Source: an uncultured Clostridium sp. (GTDB lineage: Bacteria; Bacillota; Clostridia; Lachnospirales; Lachnospiraceae). Taken from it: a stretch of 64,000 nt of DNA. The notes below the pieces were generated by a model that did not search any database, had not been told where the DNA came from, and worked only from the letters and a program-made list of their open reading frames with translations. This document shows, in pieces, positions 27,234 through 35,987 of the stretch (the stretch's first letter is position 1; each line of letters begins with the position of its first letter). The translations under genes were made by a program, and so were the position numbers. The stretch is from the NCBI GenBank assembly GCA_900547035.1, contig URFM01000006.1:42637-106636 (forward strand), in the 5' to 3' direction.

Positions 27234-27926
27234 ATGATACAGATCCTTGAAAAAGGGAAAAATCAATCTCTAAAGCAATATGTCTACCAGACTCTTTCTC
27301 AGAATATTGTTCGCCTTAACTTAAAACCAGGAGAAAAATTAATTGAGTCTGAAATCAGCGAACTTCTTGGCATCAGCCGAACCCCTATTCGCGAAGCATT
27401 ATTGGATCTTGCCGAAAAAAAACTGGTAAATATTATTCCGAGAAGCGGTACTTTTGTTTCTTATATCGACATGGATATTGTGGCGCAGTTCTTATATCTG
27501 CGGACTATTATTGAGCGTGATCTTTCAAAACTTGCCTGTGACCTTTTGACTCCGGACGATATCGATCATCTTCACGAACTAATTGCCATTCAAAAATACT
27601 ATTATGAAGCGAAAAAGCCTCATAAGCTTCTGGAATATGATATTAAATTCCATTCATCCATTTATCAGATCTGCAATAAGGAATTTATCAATGACATCGT
27701 TTTAAGTCTTTCCGTACATTTTGACAGAATCCGTTACCTCAGTATGACGAAAAACGAATTTATCCTAAGAATTTCAGAGCATGAGCAATATTTAAACGCA
27801 CTGAGTAATCATAACCCCTCTCTGGCTATGGAAATTCTGGATCAGCACATGATTCATACCTTCGATGACTTTCGCTGGATCAGTGATGAATTTCCACAGT
27901 ATATTAACCAAAAGAAGAAAAATTAA
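27234..27926 (+). CDS. GntR-family (FadR subfamily) transcriptional regulator
   Basis: 230 residues. GntR winged helix at residues about 15-75 (ESEISELLGISRTPIREALLDLAEKKL) and an all-helical FCD-type effector domain with metal-site residues (E/D and H around residues 140-215: EYDIKFHSSIY, then HEQYLNALSNHNP). Such regulators sense sugar acids and typically repress dgo operons. It is divergent from dgoD and ends one base before the convergent dgoK stop. AAAAGGAG precedes the ATG. Confidence 0.88.
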   Translation: MIQILEKGKNQSLKQYVYQTLSQNIVRLNLKPGEKLIESEISELLGISRTPIREALLDLAEKKLVNIIPRSGTFVSYIDMDIVAQFLYLRTIIERDLSKLACDLLTPDDIDHLHELIAIQKYYYEAKKPHKLLEYDIKFHSSIYQICNKEFINDIVLSLSVHFDRIRYLSMTKNEFILRISEHEQYLNALSNHNPSLAMEILDQHMIHTFDDFRWISDEFPQYINQKKKN

Positions 27927-28937
27927 CTATAAGATTCCTTTTTCTTTTGCTACAAGATAAGCGCCCTCAGCCGACAAGGGGATTTGTCTGTCTGTTTTCA
28001 ATTCATCTACACTGCTAAAATATCCATCATAAATAAGCAGATCCGCAACCGCTGTTCTTAAAGGCTGTTTTCCTCCCACAATTACTTGGGTTTCTCGATC
28101 AGCCCGAATAGCGGTTGATTCATGAAGTGCCTTAATATCTTCCGCTAAAACGGCCCCCAAAATAAAATTTTCCAATTTTTCAGCGTCTTCGTCAAAAAAT
28201 AGCATCAGAATTCGTGAAGTAAAACATGCCCTTCCCAATCCCACTTTTTTGGCTGTATCATATCCACGAAACAGCCATTCTTTATTATATTTTTCTTTCG
28301 ATACAAATTCCGAATGTACTGTTTTTGCTAGAATCGTATGATTGGTAATAGAAGCCAGCAGCTCACCTGAAATAGATGTCAGACATCCTGTAATTCTTCT
28401 ATGTTCATCAACTGCTACAAATTTATTATGAGATCCTGGAAGTACCAGAAGCATTGGTTTTCCGTCATGGCAATTCTCTATAATTGCTATACTTTCTACC
28501 TCCTCTCCCCTCATAATATCCATGGACTCTGCAAACGCCAGGTCCATCTTTTCTCCGCTGTTTTTAATTCCAGGAATAAAACTGATGGGGATCGGACAGA
28601 TCTCCGGAATCTCAAGATCTACTGTATGTTCTGCCAATTCCTTTATTCCTGCCGGAGCGGAAATCCAGGGAATCTCCGCAATTCCCACATCTGAAGTAAT
28701 CATTCCACTTCCAATTACCCGACCTACCTGATCATATGTAATTTGATTTTTCTCTATCATCTGATCCAGACATTCTTTCAAAGCATGTTTCAGCATATAG
28801 TTGTTTCCATCAATAGACGTATTCCGTACCCCCACCGCTCTGCTTTCCTCGTCTATCTTTTTCCGATGACTGTCCCATAAGATACATCTGGTATTTGTTG
28901 TACCTCCGTCAATTGTAATCGTATATTCTTTTACCAT
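27927..28937 (-). CDS. dgoK: 2-dehydro-3-deoxygalactonokinase
   Basis: 336 residues. ASKHA-type kinase with the N-terminal phosphate loop TIDGGTTNTRCILWD and the DgoK blocks GSGMITSDVGI, PGSHNKFVAVD and FTSRILMLFF. It phosphorylates 2-keto-3-deoxy-D-galactonate at C6 for the aldolase. It is transcribed towards the FadR-type regulator gene from its own promoter region, which contains a 13-bp inverted repeat at 29011-29041. Confidence 0.92.
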   Translation of the reverse strand: MVKEYTITIDGGTTNTRCILWDSHRKKIDEESRAVGVRNTSIDGNNYMLKHALKECLDQMIEKNQITYDQVGRVIGSGMITSDVGIAEIPWISAPAGIKELAEHTVDLEIPEICPIPISFIPGIKNSGEKMDLAFAESMDIMRGEEVESIAIIENCHDGKPMLLVLPGSHNKFVAVDEHRRITGCLTSISGELLASITNHTILAKTVHSEFVSKEKYNKEWLFRGYDTAKKVGLGRACFTSRILMLFFDEDAEKLENFILGAVLAEDIKALHESTAIRADRETQVIVGGKQPLRTAVADLLIYDGYFSSVDELKTDRQIPLSAEGAYLVAKEKGIL

Positions 28938-29010
28938 AATCTCCTTCCCCTTCTTGCTCCTATTCGACTATAGACTTTCGTTTTTCCATTTCAATTGAAC
29001 CCATTTTGGA

Positions 29011-29041
29011 TTGATATATTTGACTAATTCAAATATATCAA
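29011..29041. promoter_or_regulatory. 13-bp inverted repeat upstream of dgoK
   Basis: TTGATATATTTGA (29011-29023) and its exact complement (29029-29041) flank a 5-bp spacer, about 75 bp before the dgoK start. A regulator binding site is likely; the adjacent FadR-type protein is the first candidate. Confidence 0.6.
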
Positions 29042-29071
29042 TTTCGATGTGCAATGTCAATATTAACAGGA

Positions 29072-29878
29072 TTACAGCCGCCTATTCTCCCCATTCAGCC
29101 GCCTCTCCAAATATCTCCCCTTATACTTCACCCCCCCCAGCCATGAAACCTTCCTGTAAAATGCCGCGTTCACCACTCCTCCCACAACGCCTATTACCGG
29201 GACTCCTTGAACGAATTTTTCAACCAGGAGGGCATCCGACAGCACCTTGGCGGTCAGGCGAATCTCCTCTTTTAGTTCTTCTTTGCTGATTGGAACACAG
29301 ATTTCTCCATACCGGGTCATCTCGTCCATCTCCCGGCTCCATCTCCTCCGCTCCTCCCCTTCCGCCAGGGCGCTGCGGATTAACTTCAATATGTAAACCT
29401 TTTCCCCTTCATCCTCATAATGAAACCCGTACCCCAGCGCAATTTCATAAACTCCCTTGAGCGTGGTCCCCACAATCAGGGGAATGTCCGGAATTCCAAG
29501 CCCCAGAAGCCCTAATCCCAAGCCGGAAGCCGCAGCGGCGGCGGTGTTGACCTTATTGTCCCGCTTTGCCTGCTTCTCCATCCGCCGCAGACTTTTCTTT
29601 CCCGGATGCCTTCCCACCACATAATCCGCCGCCTCAAATTCCAAATCCGCCCCTTCACGGTCGAAGGTCTTTTCAATCACTGCCGTTCCCTTCTGAAAAA
29701 CCAGTCCAAAGGCCCGCTCAAACGCTCCTTCCAGCACCTTCTGAAGCTTTTCCGGCACCCTTTCATAGACCGCTTCTTTCAGGGGATTTCGCAGAGAAGA
29801 ACGGTTCAAAAACTTTTTCTCTTTTTTTCTCACATTTTCCAGTTCTCTCTTCAGCTCATTTTCCTTTATTTTTCTCAA
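29072..29878 (-). CDS. EcsC family protein
   Basis: 268 residues. Charged N-terminal half, then the EcsC core with a glycine/alanine-rich membrane-like segment (AAAAASGLGLGLLGLGIPDIPLIVG near residues 113-137, written in two parts of the same run) and VIGVVGGVVNAAFYRKV near the C-terminus. EcsC-fold proteins occur near ABC exporters in bacilli, but their biochemical role is unknown. It stands alone, downstream of the dgo block. Confidence 0.8.
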   Translation of the reverse strand: MRKIKENELKRELENVRKKEKKFLNRSSLRNPLKEAVYERVPEKLQKVLEGAFERAFGLVFQKGTAVIEKTFDREGADLEFEAADYVVGRHPGKKSLRRMEKQAKRDNKVNTAAAAASGLGLGLLGLGIPDIPLIVGTTLKGVYEIALGYGFHYEDEGEKVYILKLIRSALAEGEERRRWSREMDEMTRYGEICVPISKEELKEEIRLTAKVLSDALLVEKFVQGVPVIGVVGGVVNAAFYRKVSWLGGVKYKGRYLERRLNGENRRL

Positions 29879-29931
29879 AATTTCCTCCCCTAATGGTTCT
29901 CTCCATCATTATTCCCTATCATTCGATTGCG

Positions 29932-29978
29932 AAAAAGGACCAGAGATTTCCCTTACAGGAATATCTTTGATCCTTTTC
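29932..29978 (-). terminator. Probable terminator of the flavodiiron gene
   Basis: AAAAGGA...AGAGATTTCC pairs with GGAATATCT...TCCTTTT, an imperfect hairpin just after the flavodiiron stop and before the EcsC gene. Confidence 0.5.
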
Positions 29979-30034
29979 ATTACATAACACGCCTTGCTGC
30001 ACAGATTCCTCCGTGCCAGCGCACTTCCCCAATC

Positions 30035-31237
30035 TTATTTCATGGATGCAACAATAGCCTCCGCCAGCTGCTCCAGCTCTGCTATCTGATTCTCCTTCAG
30101 AGAAGACTTCAGGGTTACCTTCTGCTCCAGAATATTCATATTCTTCATGCCGCCGATGATCTCCGCCATCAGCTTTCCGCTCATGACGCCCCAGCTTCCG
30201 TTTTCAATAATAGCAACGGTGCGGTTCTGCAGATTGTGGGCCTTCAAATCCATCAGCAGATGCTCCATATTGTTGAAAATCCCTCCGTTGTAAGTAGAGG
30301 AGGCAAATACCAGATTGCTGCACCGGAATGCCTCGGAGATAATCACAGAAGGATGGGTCACGGATACATCATACATCTGGATATTCTTAACGCCCAAATC
30401 CGCCAACTTGCAGGCCAGGATTTCAGCGGCGTTCTCCGTATTTCCGTAAATGGAACCGTAAGCAATCATAACCGCCTTTTCCTCAGGCACATAGCTGCTC
30501 CAGGTCTGGTATTTCTCAATGTACCAGCCGATATTCTCTCTCCAAACCGGTCCGTGGAGGGGGCAGATCATCTGAATATCCAGGTCCGCCGCCTTCTTTA
30601 ACAGGGTCTGAACGGAGGGTCCGTACTTTCCTACAATGTTCGTATAATATCTTCTGGCGTCATCCAGCCACTCCCGCTCAAAATTCACCTCATCGGCGAA
30701 AAGATTTCCATTCATAGCTCCAAAGGTGCCGAAGGCGTCGGCGGAATAGAGAATTTTGTCCGTCATATCGTAGGTCACCATCACCTCAGGCCAGTGTACC
30801 ATGGGAGCCATCACAAAAGTGAAGGTATGCTTTCCGGTGTTGAAAGTATCCTTCTCCTTCACAATTTCCACTCTGGAATCGATATCAAAATTGTAGAATT
30901 GCTTAATAATGGGAACCGTCTTGGCGTTGCACACCACCTTCACATCGGGATAACGTCTTACAATCTCTCCCAAGGTGGAGCAGTGGTCCGGCTCCATGTG
31001 ATTGACCACCACATAATCCAGGACCCGTCCGTCCAGCACATGCTCCATATTCTCGAAAAACTGCTCCGTCAAAGCCCGGTCAATGGTATCAAACAGGACG
31101 GTCTTCTCATCCAGTAAAATATAAGAATTGTAGGAAACGCCCCGCGGAATGGGATAATCATTCTCAAAAAGGGCCAGTCTCCGGTCACTGCCGCCTACCC
31201 AGAATAAATCGTCCTTTATGCTCTTGACACAATACAT
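30035..31237 (-). CDS. fprA: Flavodiiron protein (FprA, A-type flavoprotein)
   Basis: 400 residues from the ATG at 31237, preceded by AAGGAAG. N-terminal metallo-beta-lactamase-like diiron domain with H80-x-E82-x-D84-H85 (NHMEPDHC) and VHWPEVM/CPLHGPVW ligand blocks. The C-terminal flavodoxin domain contains the FMN loop YGSIYGNTENAAE. It reduces O2 to water (or NO to N2O) using rubredoxin or NADH-rubredoxin oxidoreductase, protecting an anaerobe. A good promoter lies 55 bp upstream. Monocistronic. Confidence 0.93.
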   Translation of the reverse strand: MYCVKSIKDDLFWVGGSDRRLALFENDYPIPRGVSYNSYILLDEKTVLFDTIDRALTEQFFENMEHVLDGRVLDYVVVNHMEPDHCSTLGEIVRRYPDVKVVCNAKTVPIIKQFYNFDIDSRVEIVKEKDTFNTGKHTFTFVMAPMVHWPEVMVTYDMTDKILYSADAFGTFGAMNGNLFADEVNFEREWLDDARRYYTNIVGKYGPSVQTLLKKAADLDIQMICPLHGPVWRENIGWYIEKYQTWSSYVPEEKAVMIAYGSIYGNTENAAEILACKLADLGVKNIQMYDVSVTHPSVIISEAFRCSNLVFASSTYNGGIFNNMEHLLMDLKAHNLQNRTVAIIENGSWGVMSGKLMAEIIGGMKNMNILEQKVTLKSSLKENQIAELEQLAEAIVASMK

Positions 31238-31290
31238 TTCCTTATTCTTCCTTTCATTCAAATATACGTTTCTTCATTTGTTTCGAGAAG

Positions 31291-31319
31291 AGTATACTAC
31301 GTTTTCGGGAAAATGTCAC
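31291..31319 (-). promoter_or_regulatory. Sigma-A-type promoter of fprA
   Basis: On the minus strand GTGACA and TATACT are separated by 17 bp, and the -10 lies about 55 bp before the start codon. Confidence 0.65.
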
Positions 31320-31323
31320 TGTA

Positions 31324-32829
31324 TTAATTGGGGTACAGTTTTCCTAATGTATAAATCGTATTCCGATACATTCCCTGTCTTTTTAAAATCCCTTTACCTG
31401 CCAAATCAGAGAGAATTGCCCTCGCTCGTCTCTGTTTAACATTCAATAGTTCTTCCGCTTGACGGGATGTAATGTTTCCATTTTTTATAACATACTTTAA
31501 AATTTTCTGCTGCTGTTCCGATAAATCTTCTATCGGCATTTTATCGGCATTTACCGGCACTTTATCGGCATTTATCGGCACTTCTTTTGCTTTTGTCCAA
31601 TTAGACACTCTCTGGTTCTCAATTATATTTAAATAACTGAAGTCATAAGAATATTTATCATCCAAAGGAACTACAATACGAAATATGTCCCCTTCCACAA
31701 ATTGAGGCTCCATTCCCGAATAATATTTACTATACTTAAATAGGTTGCGGACACCTGAACCCAGGCGGTCAGCTCTTCCTATATTTCGGAAAAATGATGC
31801 TATAATTGGATTCTTTGGATTTGGTTCCAAATTTTCAGGTGTAATTTCTCCCGCTTTTGTGGCCCGATTTGCATTTTCTACATACATTTTATCTTGTTCA
31901 ATTACAAATTTAGCCGTATAAGTGCTGCTGAATTCTCGATGCATAAGTGTATTGGCCAGCATCTCCCGCGCAAGTATATTTCTCAGACTCACATTCACGT
32001 CGTCTTCCAGAAAAAATTTATCCGGTAAATGTTTTCGCGCAAATTCCATTAATAAATCGAAGCTTTCAACTAAATTCGTGCTTATAATTTCACGGTCATC
32101 ATATCGGTCCGTATTTACCCTTCTAACCAGAGCATCCGTTTCGTAAGCAGGGCAGGCATTTAAAATAATATCATCTTTGCCTAGAAGCATAATTGCCGCC
32201 AAATTATATCCCTTCTCACCAGTTGAAAAATCCATACCATATAAACCAGCACTCTGTAAAAGTTCCAGGTCTTCCATACGTTCCCATGGATGTTTTCCTC
32301 CGGCATGAGTTGCTGCCATCTGACGGATTTGAGGCAAAAGGTCTAAACGCAAATCTGCTGTTTCAACAAATGGAAATATTCTCTTTTCCGTAAATATATT
32401 CTGTTTTCGAATATACATAGCCGCAATCTGACTAGTTGCAGTTACCTTTATATCCGCATCGTCCACCCGGTCATAGATAATCTTTTTATAGCTATGAACC
32501 TCTGCGCTGTTTGGAACGTGTACATGGATAATCGTTCGACCATTTTCGTCTTTAATAATTTCGGGAGAAAGATAAATTGTTGGAGAAAAAATCGCAGGAT
32601 TACTGATTACACTAATAAAATTTTTAATCATGTCAAGAGCCGCTTTTTCCGGTACCCCCAATACCGTCCCGTCATCCAAAACTCCCATAAAAATATCTCC
32701 GCCGAAACGATTCAAAAAAGAGCAGACACTTTCATAGGTATCTGATTCAATTCCATTACCACAACGTTTAAATTCAACAGCCACTGTTTCCCCTATTTCA
32801 AGAATGGCATTCAATCCGTCTAAATCCAT
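31324..32829 (-). CDS. AlbA_2 / HATPase_c_4 domain protein with C-terminal winged helix
   Basis: 501 residues. N-terminal Schlafen-type AlbA_2 domain (ETVAVEFKRC...DIFMGVLDDG...GVP), a central GHKL-like ATPase domain (MLANTLMHREFSS, RADRLGSGVRNLF), then a helix-turn-helix (ITSRQAEELLNVKQRRARAIL). These occur as RecG-like helicase-related regulators or defence-linked ATP-binding proteins; the function is unknown. A linker near residue 425 repeats a hexamer-like unit (PINADK, PVNADK, MPI). The gene is clearly AT-richer than its neighbours. Its start overlaps the preceding kinase-like gene by 10 bases. Confidence 0.8.
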   Translation of the reverse strand: MDLDGLNAILEIGETVAVEFKRCGNGIESDTYESVCSFLNRFGGDIFMGVLDDGTVLGVPEKAALDMIKNFISVISNPAIFSPTIYLSPEIIKDENGRTIIHVHVPNSAEVHSYKKIIYDRVDDADIKVTATSQIAAMYIRKQNIFTEKRIFPFVETADLRLDLLPQIRQMAATHAGGKHPWERMEDLELLQSAGLYGMDFSTGEKGYNLAAIMLLGKDDIILNACPAYETDALVRRVNTDRYDDREIISTNLVESFDLLMEFARKHLPDKFFLEDDVNVSLRNILAREMLANTLMHREFSSTYTAKFVIEQDKMYVENANRATKAGEITPENLEPNPKNPIIASFFRNIGRADRLGSGVRNLFKYSKYYSGMEPQFVEGDIFRIVVPLDDKYSYDFSYLNIIENQRVSNWTKAKEVPINADKVPVNADKMPIEDLSEQQQKILKYVIKNGNITSRQAEELLNVKQRRARAILSDLAGKGILKRQGMYRNTIYTLGKLYPN

Positions 32830-33410
32830 ATATTCTTCACCTTCTCAATAATCTCCCCCAAACACCTCTCTAACTCCACATTCTCATACCGCCTGTCAAT
32901 CCCGCAGGCCGCCAGATTCTCCTCGCTGAAATCCTCCTCATCCGCCAGAAAACGCCTGCACATCTCGCTGTAATTGGGGTGTCTCTGGCTTCTCTCCCGG
33001 TCTAGGGCCCTCTGAAGGCGCAGCCCGTCCTCCACCTGGATATAGATGGGAACCAGGGCCTCTGCCCCGTAGTATTCCCGCATCTTCCGGTAGGATTCCA
33101 GGGTCCCCATCATCAGATAGCTGCCGGACTCCAGCTCAATCTGCCCGTCGTCCACCGTAAAATAATCCCATGGGCCGCAGACTGTCTCATAGGTCCGGCA
33201 CTCAATGAGCCTGCCTTCCTTCTTCACCCGCTCCAGAAATTCCCGGTCCGTAAAATGATACTCCCTTCCATTTTCCTCTCCGTCCCGCATGGGCCTGGTG
33301 GTATACATCACTATCGTTCCCAGCTGGGGCAGACTCTGCCGGAGCCGCTTGTAGATGGTATCCTTTCCCGAAGCGCTTTTTCCCATCACATAAAAAATCT
33401 TTCCGCTCAT
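32820..33410 (-). CDS. Guanylate kinase-like P-loop protein
   Basis: 196 residues. P-loop GKSASGKDT near residue 10, then a guanylate-kinase-like MYTTRPMRDGEENGREYHF block. The middle (ETVCGPWDYFTV) and C-terminal DEEDFSEENL diverge from true Gmk. Many Clostridia carry this second Gmk-like gene next to the decarboxylase gene. The phosphorylated substrate is not known. Its start overlaps the decarboxylase stop by four bases, so the two are translationally coupled. Confidence 0.75.
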   Translation of the reverse strand: MSGKIFYVMGKSASGKDTIYKRLRQSLPQLGTIVMYTTRPMRDGEENGREYHFTDREFLERVKKEGRLIECRTYETVCGPWDYFTVDDGQIELESGSYLMMGTLESYRKMREYYGAEALVPIYIQVEDGLRLQRALDRERSQRHPNYSEMCRRFLADEEDFSEENLAACGIDRRYENVELERCLGEIIEKVKNIWI

Positions 33411-35050
33411 TTTGTTTCCGTCCTGTCTATTACTTTTAAATATTGAAGAGAATGGTCCTGGGGTCCCTGGACTGGCAGCCCCCTCCGCTGATATTCCAGA
33501 ATGGTTTCCAGAATCGAATCCGTCACTTCCTCCCCCGGAGCCAAAATAGGAATTCCCGGCGGGTACACGTAGACGAATTCACCGGAAATGCTGCCCTTTG
33601 CTTCCGAAAAAAGAATCCTCCTGCAGGCCCCGTCCATCCCCTCTCTGAGGCTGAGACAGATCTTTGCCTTAGGCAGGGAAGTTCCCGACCACAGATTTCC
33701 AGGCACAGAGACGAGATTCTTCCTTTCTTTCGTCTCCTGAGTCCCCTGTTCCATCTTCTGCTCCCCTTCTTTCATTTTCTGCCGCCCTGACTCCATTTCC
33801 CGTCCCAGCCGATCATCAAGCTCCGTCAAAGCCTTCTCCAGCCTTAAAAGTCCCTCCTCTGAATCAAAGCAGGTGGTAATGCCCAGCACATAATCCGCAC
33901 CGCACAGCTCCATCTCCAGCCCGTACTCTCTTCTCAGCAAGTCGTCCAGCCGGGGTCCGATCCAGCCTGTCCCCTTAGAGGAAATCACGATCTTGGACAA
34001 ATCCAAGTCATAAATTCCCCGCCGCCCTTTCAGACTGTCTCCAAAGGCGCCTCCCCCCAGATGAAGATTTTTCATGGAGCTTAATCCCAGCCGAAGCCTT
34101 TTCAGACACCTGTCATAAGCATCCAGCCGGCTGTTCTCCCGGCCCCTATTTGCTCTCTCCCGCTCCATCTGAAAAACCGCATTCTCAATCGATGCCATCA
34201 ACAGATAAGAAGGACTGCTGCTCTGATAAATGGACAGAAACCGTTCCAGACGCCCCTCATCCACAAAGGGCCCTCCGGAGGATTCGTTCCTCTTCCAATG
34301 AAGAACAGCCGACTGGGTCATGCTGGGAAGAGTCTTGTGTACACTCTGAATCACCACATCCGCCCCCAATTCCAGGGCTGAGACAGGAAATTCCTTTCCA
34401 AAGGGAAAATGGGCCCCGTGGGCTTCATCCACAATCAGCGGGATTTTTCTTCTGTGGACAATCTCTGCGATTTTTTCAATATCCGATACAACTCCATCGT
34501 AAGTAGGGGAAACCAGGAGCACTGCCCGGATCTCCGGCTCACTCTCCAGAGTTTTTTCCACATCCTCCGGAAGAATTCCTCCCTGTATCCCCAATTCCGA
34601 AACAAACTGTGGATAAATATAGGAAACCTCAAGCCCGCTTAAATAAGCCCCGTGGTAGGCCGCCTTATGGCAATTCCTGGCCATCAGGATTTTCCCTTTC
34701 CTACCGGCGCCCGGACCGCTTCTTGCGGCCATTCCTCCCGCCACAGCACTGATAGCGGAAAGGATTCCGCAGCTGCTTCCATTGACCAGATACCAGGTAC
34801 GGTCCGCCCCGTAGACCCCAGCTGCCCACTCCATGGACTCCTTTAAAATACCTTCCGGGTGGTGAAGATTATCAAAACCCTCGATCTCCGTAATATCCAC
34901 AGAAAAAGGATTGGGAAAATCAAAACCAGAACCCTCCTTTTCCATTTCAGGAATTCCCGCAAGGCGCTTGTGTCCCGGCATGTGAAAGGGATACATTCCG
35001 GTCTTTCCATAATCTTTTAAACGGTTAATCAGCAAATGTTTCTCATCCAT
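33407..35050 (-). CDS. Orn/Lys/Arg decarboxylase-family PLP enzyme
   Basis: 547 residues from the ATG at 35050; a GTG at 35083 would add 11 residues without a better ribosome site. Signatures are FHMPGHKRLAG near residue 22, NGSSCGILSAISA, VDEAHGAHFPFG, and the PLP lysine in SVHKTLPSMTQSA. The C-terminal domain with YPPGIPILAPGE matches the short Firmicutes branch. It decarboxylates arginine, lysine or ornithine for polyamine supply; specificity cannot be read. First gene of a three-gene overlapping run. Confidence 0.88.
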   Translation of the reverse strand: MDEKHLLINRLKDYGKTGMYPFHMPGHKRLAGIPEMEKEGSGFDFPNPFSVDITEIEGFDNLHHPEGILKESMEWAAGVYGADRTWYLVNGSSCGILSAISAVAGGMAARSGPGAGRKGKILMARNCHKAAYHGAYLSGLEVSYIYPQFVSELGIQGGILPEDVEKTLESEPEIRAVLLVSPTYDGVVSDIEKIAEIVHRRKIPLIVDEAHGAHFPFGKEFPVSALELGADVVIQSVHKTLPSMTQSAVLHWKRNESSGGPFVDEGRLERFLSIYQSSSPSYLLMASIENAVFQMERERANRGRENSRLDAYDRCLKRLRLGLSSMKNLHLGGGAFGDSLKGRRGIYDLDLSKIVISSKGTGWIGPRLDDLLRREYGLEMELCGADYVLGITTCFDSEEGLLRLEKALTELDDRLGREMESGRQKMKEGEQKMEQGTQETKERKNLVSVPGNLWSGTSLPKAKICLSLREGMDGACRRILFSEAKGSISGEFVYVYPPGIPILAPGEEVTDSILETILEYQRRGLPVQGPQDHSLQYLKVIDRTETK

Positions 35051-35198
35051 TTTCCCGCGCTCCCATTTTACGTTCTCTCGCACCTCATTGTATCACACCA
35101 GAAACCCTTTCGTAAACCGCGCGGGTGAAAATCATAGTCTGGCAATCACAGTCTAAATTTATATTTCACAATATTTTATATTTGTGTATTAAAAATTG

Positions 35199-35227
35199 TT
35201 GATATGATGGCGCCTCTATGGTATAAT
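35199..35227 (+). promoter_or_regulatory. Strong sigma-A-type promoter of the second AbiE locus
   Basis: TTGATA at 35199 and TATAAT at 35222 with a 17-bp spacer. The -10 is embedded in the first GGTATAA element of the adjacent inverted-repeat leader. Confidence 0.75.
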
Positions 35228-35332
35228 ATGAGCACTTGGCGAGGTCTTTTCGAGCCTAGTGCGAGTTATACCTGCCCACTTAGCGAATCGGAGCCGCAGG
35301 CGAACGATGAGGTTAGTGGACATGGTATAATA
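35220..35332 (+). repeat. Structured leader with alternating GGTATAA/TTATACC inverted repeats
   Basis: The motif GGTATAA (35220), its complement TTATACC (35266) and a second GGTATAA (35324) divide the region into two hairpins. Hairpin 1 pairs GCACTTGGC with GCCTAGTGC; hairpin 2 pairs CCACTTA-type with TTAGTGG-type arms. It lies between the promoter and the AbiEi start, so most of it would be transcribed. It may contain AbiEi operators and/or an RNA structure. It fills most of the 300-bp gap here. Confidence 0.7.
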
Positions 35333-35381
35333 CTTTCCGAACACAGTTTCAGTGACCTGTGGTTTGAAAGTTGGTGAATAA

Positions 35382-35987
35382 ATGGACAAAAAGGAAACCA
35401 TAAAAAACATAATAAATAACAATGACGGTATTGCAAAAACCGCTGATTTCGTTGCCGAAGGACTTACCAACTATGATGTAGCCAATCTATGCAAAGAGGG
35501 TTATGTTGAGCGTATCAGACATGGCTATTACCATCTCGCCGAACAGGAAGATATAAAAGAAGAACAGATTCTTGCCTCTCTCCTTCCCGAAAGCACTGTC
35601 TGCGTGGAATCGGCGCTGTTTTATTACGGTTACAGCGACTTTGCACCCAGACAATGGTCGATTGCGGTTCCCCGCAATTTTTCACGGACAAAACTGAAAA
35701 TCAACTCTCTTGCGACAAAAGTATATTTTGTACAGCCTGCTTTATTTGAAATTGGAAGAACAAGCGGAGATTTCAATGGTGTACCGCTTGCCGTTTATGA
35801 TAGAGAACGTACCATTTGTGACTGTTTCAAATACCGCACAAAGCTGGACAACGAAATGTTTAACAAGGCACTCAATGCCTATGCTGCCGATACAAAGAAA
35901 AATCTGAGCAATCTTTCCAGTTACGCAAAGAAAATGCGTGTTTGCAAAAAACTGATGGATATAATGGAGGTGTTGCTGGGTGGCTGA
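35382..35987 (+). CDS. AbiEi-like type IV antitoxin (second locus)
   Basis: 201 residues. N-terminal AbiEi_4 winged helix (GIAKTADFVAEGLTNYDV, ending RHGYYHLA) and the antitoxin block VYDRERTICDCFKYRTK near residue 138. It has the same layout as the antitoxin at 2584, but the two are clearly divergent in sequence and not a recent duplication. Its stop overlaps the partner gene by 8 bases. Located between the decarboxylase and alsS operons. Confidence 0.85.
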   Translation: MDKKETIKNIINNNDGIAKTADFVAEGLTNYDVANLCKEGYVERIRHGYYHLAEQEDIKEEQILASLLPESTVCVESALFYYGYSDFAPRQWSIAVPRNFSRTKLKINSLATKVYFVQPALFEIGRTSGDFNGVPLAVYDRERTICDCFKYRTKLDNEMFNKALNAYAADTKKNLSNLSSYAKKMRVCKKLMDIMEVLLGG

